The notes: generated by a model not told the origin, from the letters alone. 64,000 bases of DNA from Paramecium tetraurelia (GCF_000165425.1 NW_001799300.1:124001-188000); one strand, 5' to 3'; counted from the stretch's first letter, positions 11,771-24,484 are shown. Numbers and translations: made by a program.

Positions 11771-14438
11771 ATGAATGGCAACCAGTTTAAATATCCTGAA
11801 ATAGAAATTATAACTGCAGAGGAAAAGGAATCTAGACAACCAAAATAATAATATATATCGATATGTTTCTGTGTTTTGCTTATCATAATATATTCGGTTC
11901 TATTAGGAATTGAGCAATCATCATCACCATTAATGATTTGCAGCATATCTTATAACATCATAATAACTATTATAATATTCCTCAAGACATCCAAAATTAA
12001 ATACGCATGGACGTTTGCAATGATCTTGTTGAGCAAATTGATAAGTTTAGTGGTCTTATTGTTCTTAGATTAAGAAAACCAAATTATCATAGCTCTCTTG
12101 ATTGATAGCCTGATGCAAGAACCCACTCACATGAATGCTTTGGAATAAACGATTATCAAACTGTGTTCACTTGTTATTGTGTGCATCAACGGAAACCTAC
12201 TATCCATTATAGTTATGAGTTCCATTTTGGTGTTGCAATTGCTTAAAGATTTGCTTTAAAAAATGACATAAACCAAAAAATAATTGAATGCAACATGCGT
12301 AATTCAAAATCAGAATAATTCGTTGTATTCTCATATCGAAAAACAAAATGATGAGATCTGGAAGAATAGAATGCAAACTATACCCATTATTGTCATTATC
12401 ATATCCATGCAAAATCTGTAAATTGTCCATAAAAACTAGTCTTTTTATAATTTCTTCTCCTCCTTTAATAAAACAGAAAAAGAGTTGGAAAATATGGTAA
12501 TGTATCATTTGAGTTTTAATGTTTCCAGTAGTAATCTTGAGGAATAAGATGTCTCCTCGATCAATTAGTTCATCAATCAAATAAGAAAACCTCACACCAT
12601 GACGTTTAATTAGAAAAACTAAGAAACACTTCAAGATATACCCTTAGGTTATCAGTCTTTGAATGATATTGTTTTGAACTTTAAGAGCAAAGTCCAATCC
12701 TCCTTCATAAATCTTCATCATTCTGGCTATTACGAAGTCTCATGCAGATAAAAACTGGAAGATGGATACTATTTATAATTATTCGGATAAATCGTATAAA
12801 ATGAAAAAGACAATGAATTATTAATTTTTTTGAATGATGTTTCAGGCTAAAATGAAATGTAACAAAATATTCTTATTAATGATTTCAAATCCAAAGTAAA
12901 ATCTAACATATATCTAGATCCTTCAATCATTCTCCCATGAACTCAGAACTCCCTTGAATGGAGCCTTGAATTTTTTATCATCCTCTCTCTAAGAACAGAA
13001 GATGCCCCAATCAGTCAAAGATAATTAGATAGAGCCAGCCATCAATTCCTTGAAAATACAACAATATCTGATAAACGACATCATTGACTTTTCTTCCTTT
13101 TATCAAGATCAGATCAAAATTAAACTCAGAGAATTCACCATCTCTGAACTCATTACAGAAATTAGTTCGATGTTTTATTATCAATTCAATACTAAACAAT
13201 TAGCATTCCATGTTGATTTAAAAGAAAACTAATTAAGTTCGTTTTGTACTGATTATAAGAAACTCCTTTAAATTTTGGTTAATCTCATATAAAATTCTTT
13301 AAAATATTCGTTTAAAGGAGGTTGCATTGTTAGACTTATATCATTACCTAATCAGAATATGGTATTTGAAATAGCTGATTAAGGAATAGGTATTCAATAA
13401 GATGTATTATACAAATTACAAGTTATCACAAAGAACGTAGATAAAAATAAAGAATTTGTGAAAGATTGGCATGGTATAGGTTTATTAATTTCTTCTATCA
13501 TTTTATAATATCTAGCTCCTCCAGAAATGACTTTTTTCGATATTAAGTCAGAAGGGGAAAATAAAGGTACACTAATATCATTTTGTATTAAAAACTTTTT
13601 TCGAGTCCCTGCTTCCTAATAGAATATCAAAAACAGTACTTCTAATTTTATGAATGCTGGAAGTGCATCAAGTCAATTCAAATTATCATGTTCCCAATAA
13701 TTACAAGTTAACAGTTCTCTGTTTAATGTTATGGGCACTTTAGTCAAAGCTACAGAATTTCATATAACAAGTACTTAAATCAAGACCTAATACGCTCAAT
13801 TTCCCTCAAAAAAATCTTAAAATGACTCATTCTATTCCGAAAGTAATGATGACTATTTGGAAAGGAGATTGGATGATTTAGAAAGCTTAAGTCCATTTTT
13901 AATAACAGATATCAATAATGTCTATAACAAACTAAAAGATAAATCCTCCAAAGTTATAAATCTAAGGTAAATTAAATAGTTAGAGGAAAGAGAGAGTGAG
14001 CTTTTTATGACTGGATTGAATAGTCTAAAAAAATGTAATTGTATGAGGATTTTGAGTGTTGATGATGAAATCTTCAATTAAAAGTCTTTATAAGTTTTGA
14101 TATCCAAAATGGGATTTGAAGTTGTGTTAGCTTTTAATGGGTTATAAGCAATTTAAGTAGTGTAAGGATTATAAAAATGCTGTTCCTCATGTAATTTGCT
14201 GTCTTTAATTTTGATGGATTATTAGATGCCAATTATGAATGGGATTGAAGCTACTAAATAATTGATAAGCATGATGAATAAATCTTAAATTCCTTATATT
14301 TAAATTGTTGGATTGACAGCTTTCACTGGTACAAAGGATATTGACAATTGTTTGAAAGCAGGGATGCATGAAGTATTGGCTAAGCCTTTAAATATATAAG
14401 AATTGAAACATATTTTATTATGTGTATTTAAGAAATGA
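11771..14438 (+). CDS. Membrane hybrid histidine kinase 1 (kinase plus receiver)
   Basis: About 881 residues. An N-terminal block of 5-6 hydrophobic helices (residues ~30-180) anchors it in a membrane. After a PAS-like linker the kinase core carries the H-box FSHELRTPLNG, N-box LVNLIQNSLKYS, G1 box ADQGIGI and G2 box HGIGLLIS. The C-terminal receiver has VDDE, the phospho-acceptor in LILMDYQMPIMNG, and the conserved Lys in LAKPLN. All catalytic residues look intact, so autophosphorylation and intramolecular phosphotransfer are expected. One intron, 12896-12917 (22 nt), sits just before the H-box; without it the H-box is out of frame. The start is chosen because a TGA precedes it closely. It would need an HPt partner, and none was recognised in the window. 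Confidence 0.9.
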
Positions 14439-14481
14439 TGATAGTGGAATACTGTATATGATTTTATAAGTATACTTCATA

Positions 14482-15122
14482 TCAAAACTATTATTATTAT
14501 TGTTATTATTGGATTTTTACATCATCAACCTTCTCAATTAAATCCTTCTTGATGATTTAGAAAAAGTCGTTTACTTCAGGAGAATTCTTCGATGCTCTGC
14601 CATATTTTAGATATTTACTTGATCAATTCAACCACAGTTAATCTATTCTCCTTTTCAAAATATTTAGTGGCAAACACAGTCAATTCTTCATTGTTGATTT
14701 CACTTGAAATAGAGTATATTTTAAAAGTGGCACTCATGCAACAGTATATCATGAATTCAATGTCAGTAGGTGATAAAGATTCCAACTCATTGAAATCAAA
14801 CAAATCAAAGAGAACTAGAAATGAATAAATTATCAATTTTACATCTAATCTTATCATCGAATTTAGTATCACTAAATATACAAATACCACTAAATAATTC
14901 TAAACTATCTATTAAGCCATTATTATCTGTATCCCAAATAACAAAGGCACTTTCACTAGCTCCAAATATATGTTCAAATTCTGACAAGTCCATTGAGAAG
15001 TTGTCACATATTGATTTAAAAGAAGCATGATAATCCCTCAATTTGGAAAGCGTTACATTCAATAAAGGACTTGTGTTTTTTCTGAAGGAATTCATTTTTA
15101 CAGTTGTTATATGGCTACCCAT
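14482..15122 (-). CDS. EF-hand calcium-binding protein, possibly N-myristoylated
   Basis: About 196 residues with two introns (28 and 22 nt). The N-terminus MGSHITTVK has Gly2 and Thr6, compatible with myristoylation; another in-frame ATG lies 36 nt upstream, so the start is an inference. The loop DTDNNGLIDSLELF is a canonical EF-hand with all calcium ligands. A second, weaker loop is seen at FDFNELESLSPTDIEF. This resembles neuronal calcium sensor or calcineurin B-like proteins, but I cannot assign a subfamily. The C-terminus ends in a short poly-Gln tract coded mainly by TAA and TAG. It converges on hybrid histidine kinase 1, whose stop lies 44 nt away. Confidence 0.75.
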
Positions 15123-15826
15123 ATTTAATATAAAAATTTGTTTATTAAATATTCTCAATTCATATGAATTAAAGAATGGAAATGAAATTTTATTTTGTAT
15201 TAGAAATACTCTAATGTAGAATTAAATGATAGTATACATGTTGTGAACAATGGTTTATAACATTTTAAATATATAAATAAGTTTTGATAGGTTTAAAAAA
15301 ATGAATACATTGCTTAACTAATTCTTATAGGCGATTGTACGAAGTGTCTAATACGAAATTGTTATCAGAAATGAAATTAATAATTTAATACAAAAATAAA
15401 TTTCTTGTTCAGAATTAATTTAATTATGCCTTTAAAGGGAAAATTATATTTAAAGAAATTTATTTATTTAATTAAATCAAATAATTAATACTAAAATCCA
15501 ATTTTTTATTCTAAACAGACAATATGTATTTCTATTAAAATGGTTAGAAGAGCAATAATAAGATTATCCTCAAATATATGCTATGAAATACTATATTGCC
15601 TTTTTTGAATATATTCCGAGCTTATTAAGTTAAAAACATAAAGGAAAAAATTTGTCTCACTTTTTTATATTAAAATCTAAAAAAATGTCTCACTCATATG
15701 AATTATCTTTTTATATCATTAGTAAAAACTTCTGAAAAATTTTGTATTATCGTACAAATATATTGACTCATAAATTTGAAAATGTACAAAATTTTTAATA
15801 TAAATTTAATAACAACATAAAATAAT
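15123..15826. other. Intergenic, AT-rich, nothing recognised
   Basis: About 700 bases between the start of the EF-hand gene and the 3' end of the nucleosome assembly gene. Short frames are present but none looks like a protein. A nonamer, tgtctcact, occurs twice about 35 nt apart (near 15653 and 15688). It presumably holds the EF-hand promoter. Confidence 0.4.
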
Positions 15827-16675
15827 TCAATCATCTTCTAAAGAGTCCTCCTCTTCTTCAGATTCATCTTCATCTCCTTCAAAGTCATCATCCTCATCAT
15901 CAACCTTTAATCCTAAATAGGTGAATAAAGCTTTAGGAATGATTTAATTGACAAATTAAGATCCCAATTCATAGTCAAATTGTTGTCTCTCAATTTTTTC
16001 ATCTTCGTTGTTAATTGAATCCACTTCTTCAAAGAAATGGAAAAAGGTTGGGGCTTTTTCTTCCTTTTCAATATCTCTAGTTTATCCAGTTTTCTTATTT
16101 TTTTACTTGCGTTTAACAATCTTCTTGGTGATGTTTTTACCTTCCTTCCATTTAATTTGTGATCCCTTTTATTTAGTAGGCAATTCATCATCAGAGTCTT
16201 CGAAAACATATGCTTTAGTTAAGATGCATGCCTCAAAATGATCATTATCTCCAAACTCAAATTTCAATGTGAAATCTTTGCCATTTTCTCCTAATTCAAC
16301 ATTCACTGATTGTAAATGTTTAAAGATTTCTTTGTCTGCTTCTGAGATTAATTTTCCTGTCAAACTATTATTCATCAAAACTTGTCCCCAATAATTTTAG
16401 AGTGGTGATGCTTAGATATCCTTGACTTCTATTTAGTATGTATTTGCATCTTTAATTTCATCTTCTGTAGGAGCTCTGAGACCTTTGATGATGGCATTAA
16501 TTTCATTTTATAAAGGAATCACACTTCTCAAATACTCTGTCTAGAGTTGTCGTACTTTCTTGGAAACTTGTTTCTCTGAATCTGCCCATTTGTTAAGATG
16601 ATGCTAGATTGCAACGGCTGTTGGTTATTATTTTGGAGGAAGTTGTTTGATTGCTTCTAAAATAGTTGTGTCCAT
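15827..16675 (-). CDS. Nucleosome assembly protein (NAP1/SET family histone chaperone)
   Basis: An intronless 282-residue frame. The N-terminal helix-rich part leads into the NAP core: YWGQVLMNNSLTGKLISEAD, EIFKHLQSVNVELG, DFTLKFEFGDNDHFEACILT and WKEGKNITKK, then FFHFFEEVDS. The C-terminus is a strongly acidic tail of Asp/Glu (VDDEDDDFEGDEDESEEEED), the hallmark of histone chaperones. By family it binds H2A-H2B or H3-H4 and helps nucleosome assembly and histone import. Length is shorter than NAP1 (about 400) and close to SET. Whether it is the NAP1 or the SET branch cannot be settled by eye. Confidence 0.9.
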
Positions 16676-16696
16676 AAATTAAAATGAAAAATTAAT

Positions 16697-18488
16697 TCAA
16701 TTAATACTATTATCTAAATCAGAAACCTTTAATTTAAACTTTGAAAATAGAGTCTAAAAATTAAATCGCTGTAATTGTTAAGAATCAGAAAAAATTTCCA
16801 ATTCCAAATAAAGTCTCTGTCTGGTAGTTAAAAGGATATCGCAATATTTTAGTGCTTCCTATATTACATATGTGGAATTACATTAAAATCTTCATATTCA
16901 CATTGATTATTCCCCAAGTACTTTTTTTTAATGTTGAATTATTTAATTGCAGATTCCATCCCCTAGTTGTATTTGTGAAACAATTGGCAAAAATACTCAT
17001 ACATCTATTGTTTCTCTAAAGCATCAAACAAATTGAATTCGCCCAATAATTTCTTATATACAGATTTAATTATAATCTTCGTTTATGTTCTTTGCTAATC
17101 ATAGAGAATATGATCTTCAGTGTTGTCCTCAATCAAATATCTGGCTAAAAGACTCGATTCGTCCTCAGTTAGTTCAAACGGTGCTTTCTACAATCGTAAT
17201 TACATTTCCTCTAAAGTTAAAAACTCATCATCATCTTCACACAAAATTTATTCTTATGTTTCATAATCAATATTATTGCTCAACAACTTTATTTTTAAAT
17301 TGCTAACGATCTCTTTGATGTCATAAGAATTTACTTTTGAACATTGTTTTTTATTCGTAAAACCCAATTGTAATTGCAATTTCTAAGGACTATTATTACT
17401 CCTAGGACTACCATAAATTGTCATTGCTTATTTAAGTCCTATTGATTAGAGGGAACCTTCTTAAGATTACTCGTGATCATCTCTCTTCTAATTCAATTCC
17501 TCTATCTACTTTTTTAGCATGTTTAATCTATCCTACAATTTCTCCTTCTCTTTACTCTCCATTGATTTAAATACATCATAATTATGCTATAACTCTCCAT
17601 TTTTTTGTTCCAATTCTTCTATTAGTTTTTTATTTTATTGTAATTATTTAGCTTAATTTTAGACCTATTATTACAATTCATCTATCTTTTTCAAATAATC
17701 TTCAGATGGAGTTTACTTTTTAGTGTTTTACATCTCTTATCTCATATACATCATATGTTTATTCACAGATTCGAATTGCTTCTCTAATTCCTTCAACCTA
17801 TTCGTCAATCTATCCTTCTCATTCTTGATTGATAATTAATTCTATTGTAAACCGTGATTCTCCTATTACAAACTGAGAATCATTTATGATAAATTCAAGT
17901 TGTCTTGTTTGTAGGCTTAAACCAAATTAATTTGAATTTGATCCTTTAATGATTAATTAACCATCAAGGTTTCGTTTGCATCTTGATTGCATTTGCTACT
18001 AATGTATAACTATAATTTTTGATATGCTTCTTTTTATTCTTCTAATTCTGCTTCCAATTCTTTGTTCTTAGTCCTCTCAGGATTGCGCTTCAATTGAAAA
18101 ACCTAATCCTCAAGTTCTTTGATTAGCTTATCCTAATCCTTGATTCTCACTCTCTAAGACAAGATTACTTGAAACTGTCTAAATGATTCACATTATTACA
18201 TCTTTTTAAGTTTCATTAGTTTTCTGCACTTGTTTCTCAAAATTGGCATGTTCTTGTCTCTCCTTCTTCAATTCAAATTTCACCTGTTGCAATTCCTTCT
18301 TCAACTTCAGGTTTTCCTCATACAATCCCTCCTTATCATAAAGCATCTATTAGGGCATTTGCCTATGCAAATAGAGATTTCACTTACCTATTTTTCTTAT
18401 TTTCCTTAATTCTAAATGAAGTACTACTATTATCATAAAGTTTCGATTATTATTGAGATGATGTGAGGCTGGTTAATGGCCTTTACAT
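16697..18488 (-). CDS. Long coiled-coil protein with C-terminal helical domain
   Basis: About 572 residues after removing introns of 25, 25 and 23 nt. Residues ~40-380 are almost continuous heptad-type sequence rich in Glu, Lys, Gln and Leu (for example ENLKLKKELQQVKFELKKER). A globular helical C-terminus follows (EYEDFNEALKYCDILLTTRQ). No enzyme motif is visible. Such proteins in ciliates often serve basal bodies or cilia, but nothing here proves that. The start at MQRPLTSLTSS is typical. However, the frame stays open upstream for a further 80 codons to an ATG at 18728, with protein-like sequence, so the N-terminus may be longer. Confidence 0.75.
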
Positions 18489-18811
18489 AAAACAATTTAA
18501 TGATAAAATAAAATAAAAAACCTTATAGAAATAATTCACAACTCCTTCTATTTAGTTATTTCTCTTTGGGAAATAATTGTTTTGATTCATCATCTTATTG
18601 ATGTTTTCAGCTTCCAATAATTTGCTAGTATTTTGTAAAGGAACTAAAAATTATAAAACCTTTTAGACACTAGTAGAAATAATTAAATATTCAATTAATT
18701 GATAGTCAATAAATGATACAAAACTCATTAGCAATGAAACCTATTAATATATCTATATAACATATCAATTATACTTATTAATACTACTTTGGTATATATT
18801 TTATTAAGAAT
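18489..18811. other. Spacer with possible N-terminal extension of the coiled-coil gene
   Basis: From 18728 to 18488 the minus strand is open in the same frame as the coiled-coil gene, with a protein-like stretch (LLEAENINKMMNQNNYFPK). It may be an upstream exon or an alternative start. The rest, next to the cyclotransferase stop, shows nothing recognisable. Confidence 0.35.
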
Positions 18812-19663
18812 TCATTATGATTATTATGATTATAATTCAATTTAATAAAAATATGGCCATTGTTTACCACCTAATATTAAATTGCCATCTTTATAGGCTA
18901 TCCCATTTAATACCTTGTTAAACATAGGGTCTGCATATCCCTTACCCTTCACACTCTCTACATCCTAGATCAATGCAGTAAAGTCAAGAATGTCAATTAA
19001 CTTTCCGTCATGTGGATCTATTTAGGCAATAAAAGGGGTTTCATAAATGTTTGCTAAAATTGTTCCATCTCCAATAATTTCTAGTTCATTTAATTTATTG
19101 AGATCACTTCCATTCTCCAAACGAACACTTACAGTTTTCTTCACTTTAAAATCGCTTGGGTCTAAATGATACAATCTATTTGTTCCATCAGAAATTAACA
19201 ATATGTCTTCATCATCGCTATTCCTATAAGATGTCATTCCCCACCCTTCCTAGATTTCTCCTGGGATTTCTAATTCCTAAACCAATTGCAAATTGCTATT
19301 CAATAGAAATGCTTTTCTCTCTTTCCAAGTTAACATATAGATCTCATCTTTTCCGTTTTTGTTTTTTATTTTTGAACACCCCTCCCCAAAATATTATTTG
19401 CCAATGGGCTATCGTGCTTTCAGTCCAATATTCTATTTATCAAATATATTGTCAATGTAATGTATCTCGGAATCTCCATACAACCCTGTGCTCTCCAATA
19501 ACATGTCATCTGCAATAAATGTCAGACCTTCTGTAAAGAAAAGCAAGTCATTTGGTCTCTATATTCTATCCTTTATTATATATGAGACCTTGTCAGATGC
19601 CTTAAAAACTGTAGGATCTTGACAATATGATAAAAATAGTAGCGAAAAGAAAATTAAATACAT
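18812..19663 (-). CDS. Glutaminyl-peptide cyclotransferase, plant/bacterial type, secreted
   Basis: Intronless, 283 residues. A signal peptide is evident (MYLIFFSLLFLSYC). The body matches the glutamine cyclotransferase beta-propeller family: FFTEGLTF, GWGMTSYRN, ILLISDGTNRLYHLDP, LNKLNELEI, ANIYETPFIAQIDP and the terminal VLNGIAYKDG...GGKQWPYFYQIEL. The enzyme converts N-terminal glutamine of peptides to pyroglutamate in the secretory pathway. The protein is slightly longer than bacterial members, as expected for a secreted eukaryotic form. The C-terminus ends in a few Gln/Ser codons before TGA at 18812. No neighbour shares its pathway. Confidence 0.88.
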
Positions 19664-19974
19664 ATTTAATAATAATAATTCATTATAAACAACATCTGAA
19701 TTTCACAAAGATATTTTATATATATTATATTTAAAAGAATAGATCACTGTTTCATTTTTTAAGGGTGATTCATGGTTCTGAAATAATTAAGATGGCTAAT
19801 CATTCAGAATTTGAATTCAAAAATCAAAAGATAAAGCTAAATCCTCAAAATGTTCTTTATATATTGTGCATTGGAGGTTGTAAAAAACGAAGAACCCTAG
19901 AAAACTGAGTAATTTGAATTAAATTTAAATAATAAAGCGTATATCTTGGAATTAAGTGGAGAAATATCAGAGAT

Positions 19975-20048
19975 GCCCTTGTAGCTCAGTTGGTTAGAGC
20001 GCGAGTCTCATAATCTCGAGGTCGTGGGATCGACCCCCACCAAAGGCA
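19975..20048 (+). tRNA. tRNA-Met, anticodon CAT
   Basis: A cloverleaf can be drawn by eye. The acceptor is GCCCTTG/CAAAGGC, the D arm GCTC...GAGC, the anticodon loop CTCATAA with T33 and A37, and the T arm GTGGG-ATCGACC-CCCAC. Discriminator A. Two oddities are a C-A mismatch at position 4-69 of the acceptor and a T-T pair at 31-39. There is no intron. The internal A box (TAGCTCAGTTGG) and B box (GGATCGACCCC) are visible. Confidence 0.93.
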
Positions 20049-20050
20049 TA

Positions 20051-20059
20051 TTTTTTTTT
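20051..20059 (+). terminator. Pol III oligo-T terminator of the tRNA gene
   Basis: A run of nine T directly after the tRNA 3' end, as expected for RNA polymerase III termination. Confidence 0.85.
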
Positions 20060-20112
20060 ATTAAAATGAGGTTCTGTTATTAAGTTTTTAAAGAATAAAT
20101 ATATTATTAATA

Positions 20113-21262
20113 ATGTAAAAGGTGTTGAGATTCAACTTTGGGGCATTGTAAAGACCAAAATTGCACATTTTTGATAATGGTAGTAAACATACACCATCTG
20201 GAATCAGGGCTACAATTCATGGGGGTACCAGTTTTTCAGGGATTTACATGGGTGGTATGCTTGGAAATATAGGATCAGAATTAATATTTCCTCACAATCA
20301 CTAGTAAGGATTAAATTTAGATGAAGATATAATTATGAAGATCATGTTAGAGAATTGAAGACAACATCAGGACCTGGTTAAAATTGGTTATTGCACGATA
20401 TGAATTATGATAACAAAGAGATGATAGAGTGGACAATGAAGAATTCAAATGTTGTTGTTAATTTATTGGGACCAAGAAAGCATTTAAAGAACAGAAAGGA
20501 TTTTGAATGGATCAATATCACAGTGCCCAAAAGGATAGCTGAGGCATGTGCTAAAAACCCAGGAGTGATCAGATTGATTCATTTTTCTGCTTGTGGAGCC
20601 AATCCTCATGCTTAGTCTTTGGATTTACAGACTAAATACATAGGAGAATAGGAGGTAGAGCAAAAGATTAAAATAGGTCTTAAATGCCTTTCCAAATGCC
20701 ACTATTTTCAGACCAAGTGTAATGGTTGGAGATAATGATGATTTCGCTTATCATTGGTAGGTTCAAAAGAGATACTTCCATAATTTTAATATTGTGCCAG
20801 ATAATTGCTAAGCAAAAAGACAACCTGTAAGTGATGTTTAAATATAATTAGATCTTTGTTCAAGATGTAGCATAAGCTATGTTAAATGCTTTAAAAATGC
20901 CTGAAACCATTGGACAAACATATGAATTGGGAGGTCCTCATGTGTATACTTTGTTGGAATGTTACGAGATGTTTCATAATATTGTTCAGAGACCACCAAA
21001 ATTGGCTCATGTGGACAAGCAATTATTATTAAAAATTGGTAAATATGAGATATTATATGAATTAGCTTAATATATTCCAAATTGGAAGTATTTCAATATA
21101 GATTACATCTTAAAGCATGGAGACGATATGGTAGTTTAAGCTGGATCAAAAACAATAGATGAATTATGCGTTAGACCATTGTCATTAACACAAGCACTCC
21201 AAAATATCTTCTGGGATATCCAAGCTCGTTATGGTGGATCAAGTGAATTATATGAAAGATGA
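20113..21262 (+). CDS. NDUFA9: Mitochondrial complex I 39 kDa subunit, NDUFA9-like
   Basis: About 359 residues with introns 20304-20326, 20655-20676 and 20827-20851. The N-terminal Rossmann part reads GGTSFSGIYMGGMLGNIGSE, the family's atypical SDR dinucleotide fold. Other family signatures are NVVVNLLGPR, IRLIHFSACGAN, ATIFRPSVMVGDNDDF, YVQDVAQAM-like FVQDVAQAMLNAL and TYELGGPHVYTLLE. This accessory subunit binds NADPH structurally within respiratory complex I on the matrix side. The first 20 residues (basic, no acidic) could act as a mitochondrial presequence. Length agrees with the family, and no defect is seen. Confidence 0.92.
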
Positions 21263-21315
21263 TTTGGCATGTTGGGTTATTGAAAAAAACGATTAGAAAT
21301 AATAATAATATTTAT

Positions 21316-23805
21316 TCATAAATATCTCTTGAGTATTTCTTGAAGTTCTGTTTCGGTGACAGGTTTGGTGATATAATCTGACATTCCTGCATCGAGACAT
21401 TTCTTTTTCTCTTAGTTATCTGTATAACCACTACAACCTATTATGATCTGGCTGGGATGAAAAGCCAATATTTATTTAGTAGTTTGTATTCCATTCATAA
21501 TGGGCATTTCTACATCCATGAATATTAGTTTGTATCCTTGGCATGAATTGTTGTTACACTTCTTGTTTTTCACTTTATCGATGGTCTCCTTACCAGATAG
21601 AGCAGTCTCTATATCAATTGATTAAAAATTGTTTTTCAGAACTCCCTGTAGAATTTAATTGAAGGTGTAGGCATTGAAGAATTCATCATCAACAATCAAA
21701 CAATGAGAACATTTCGAAATAGCATCTCGAGTTATTTTCTATTATTCACGATTGAATGTTAGTATTTCATCAACTTCCTGATACAGAGGATAGATTTCAG
21801 GAATTTTAAAACTAGCCACTCTCTTTTTTTCTGTCTATTCTATTAACATATCGAAATAAAATAAGGAATAATGATTGTCTTGATCCTTTCTCGATTCTAT
21901 GTTCAATCCACTGCATCCTATAGTCAACGCAATCTGATTGCTAATAACTAACCCTAACCCTACGCCTTATTCATTTAATTTCCTGCTTTCTTCCGAATTT
22001 ACCTTAGAAAATGCCTTAAACAACATCTACTAATCCTCTTTACTGATCCCAATTCCATCATCTCTAACTCCAATTCTCAACGAAGCAGACTAAAGCGAGA
22101 CAATGATTTCTACTTTGCTATAAGTGAATTTGAAAGCATTGCTTAGCAGATTGACAATAATTTGTTTCAACCTATTCTAATCTGATACAACGAACTTTGG
22201 GATATTGTCACCAATATTTTTGACTAATTACAGATTCTTCAATTTAGCTTTTAAAGTGAACATTTTCATGCAATCATTAATTAGATTTTCAAAATAGAAA
22301 GATACCTTCTTTATTTTGAATTTTCCATTCTTTATTTAAGCCAAATCCAATAAATCATTGGACAAATTCAACATGTATTTCGAATTGTCCAATGCTATTT
22401 GCAGATTATCTGCTATGTCTGTATTTGAGGTTATGATTGGCTACATTAGCACACATTCAATCATCTAAATAATACAGCTTAATGGTTGCCGATATTCATG
22501 ACTCACAAATGACAACATCTTTGATTTCTAAATGTCGTAATCTCTCAAATATCTTATTTTTTATCTATGTGTTACATCTCTACAAATTATCAAAATGCTT
22601 CGATCCCTTGTAAGAGTTAAAGTGAATTCAATCAATCTTTCACTCTATTCTTGTCTCGATTAGCCTCCCCCATTAGATTGAGAAGTTGTTATGTTTTTAT
22701 TTGTATTTAATTGAATACTGCCACTAAAATGTGTATTCACTGTTATAACATCTGGTTTCTTTGTCTTTATCATTTTCTCAAGTAACTCCTTCATACTTAT
22801 TGTTTGATATTTCTCGAACATTTGACAATCTAATAATGGTTACTTAACTGAAGTAAACAAGTCCTTTTATAAAAAGATGGATTTGCTAATACGAGAATAC
22901 TGTAAATTTGATAATCTTTATTATATGTTGGGATCATCCAAGACGTCTTAACTCTAAACATGCAATGTATTGAAACTCTCCAAAATATATAGAATCTCTC
23001 CGTCCTATTCTCTACCAAATAAACCTCTAGTCGCATTATTCATGTATTGTATCTTGAACTATTAAGTCTTTTCATCTATTATGTCTAATACTATGAGACC
23101 TTCTTGTAAGATTTCAAGTGAATTATAAATTATTTCTGAATTGATATAATGTTATTATATGTTGCTAAAATTATTGCATAACATTCCTTGGCTTTCCTTT
23201 GATTGGTCTAAAATCAAATTTTTAACACTGTCAACTACTGAAACGGCTCTCTTTCCTAAACTTTCTAATTTCTGAATTGGTCCTATCTCCATTGGCATCG
23301 TCGTATTCAACTAACTTTAATTTTTGTTTTTCAATAATATGCTATCTAATAAGGACACCAATAAACATAGCATCAATTGTGGGTACTATAATAGAAACTC
23401 ATTCTGAGTATGCAAGTATATTTATTGAAATGCACATACAACTGCTATCAAACCATAATACATGGACATCATGCTTATTGAATACTAGTTTTGTGCATGT
23501 ACCTTCTTGATGAGATCTTTCGAAATGTTTTAACTTATTATTAATTAAGCATATGAAGCATGGTTTAAGTTTTATTAATTCAGAATTATAAGGCATATCA
23601 AGTCTATTTGTATACAAAATATGGTTCCAATGATTTATGTACGCATTTTGGCATATTAAAATACTATTACCACTGGAAATACTAAGCATATAATTCCCAA
23701 ACATATTAAATTAGTTGAATTTCTATCCGAAATATAGAAATAAATGGAGTAACAAAACGACATCCAATGAATTGCTTGTACTTTCAAAAAGGATCTGTCT
23801 ATCAT
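21316..23805 (-). CDS. Membrane hybrid histidine kinase 2
   Basis: Intronless, 829 residues. The N-terminus has about four transmembrane helices (ICLGIICLVFPVVIVFQYA, IIGTIFCIQIDLICLIIL and others). A long sensor/linker of ~300 residues follows. The kinase core has an unusual H-box SHEYRQPLSC (Gln where Thr/Ala is usual), then SDQNRLKQIIVNLLSNAFKF, the G1 box VRDDGIGI and the G2 box GVGLGLVIS. The C-terminal receiver has IVDDE, the acceptor Asp in LIFMDVEMPIMNG, and ITKPV. All key residues are present. It points away from the GPCR/phosphodiesterase pair to its right. Confidence 0.9.
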
Positions 23806-23856
23806 ATTATAATGTCCTTAGCTTTGGATAAAATATTAATATAAAAACTTATTATT

Positions 23857-24484
23857 TCACAATTTAAAAATATCAATTTATATTTTAAGGCCTTTCTTTT
23901 CATCTTCCTCAAAGTTTCTTACAATGTTGATCAATGCTACCTACTTAATTTCTAATTGAAAATATTCCAAATTTTTGTTATATATTTTGAATCTGGGTTA
24001 TAATAAAAAACATAGAAATTCCCATCTCCAAGAGGTATCTCAAACCCCAAATTTCTGAACCAACCACCAAGGCAAATTGATACTTTAGAGACATAATTTA
24101 GAAAGTTATTTTATATCTAAAAATTCAAAATAATATAAATAATTATTCTAAATAATACTTTAAACAATTCCTAAATAAAATAAAATGGAAATTATATATA
24201 TCAATGTTTAATATATATTATTATGATGATTCCGACATGGTATACTTATACTACAGTTTGATTTCTTTATACAATTCTTCTTGATCAATTGAAATCTTCT
24301 GAATTTAAATATAAATAAAACATATGAATTCATATTCTAATCTCTATCTCTCTTTTTGCCTTTTATACCCAGATATTGTATTATGCATTAAGCAGCTTTT
24401 GAATTTGATATGCTTTATTTAGTTACTAAATTTTAAACAAACTGTTATTCCAGTGTAAAGCTACTCTTCTTCTGACTTGAACAT
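23857..24484 (-). pseudogene. Possible decayed small gene
   Basis: Several protein-like stretches lie in order on the minus strand but in different frames: MFKSEEEQLYTGITVCLKFS, then ICLGGWFRNLGFEIPLGDG, then LEIKQVALINIVRNFEEDE ending at TGA 23857. I found no GT...AG intron of normal size that joins the second and third. Either a single-base deletion has disabled the gene, or the sequence has an error. No family recognised. Confidence 0.3.

Noticed and set aside
12200-12634. A 144-codon minus-strand frame
   Set aside because: It lies antisense to the sensor part of hybrid histidine kinase 1, whose frame is continuous and motif-supported.
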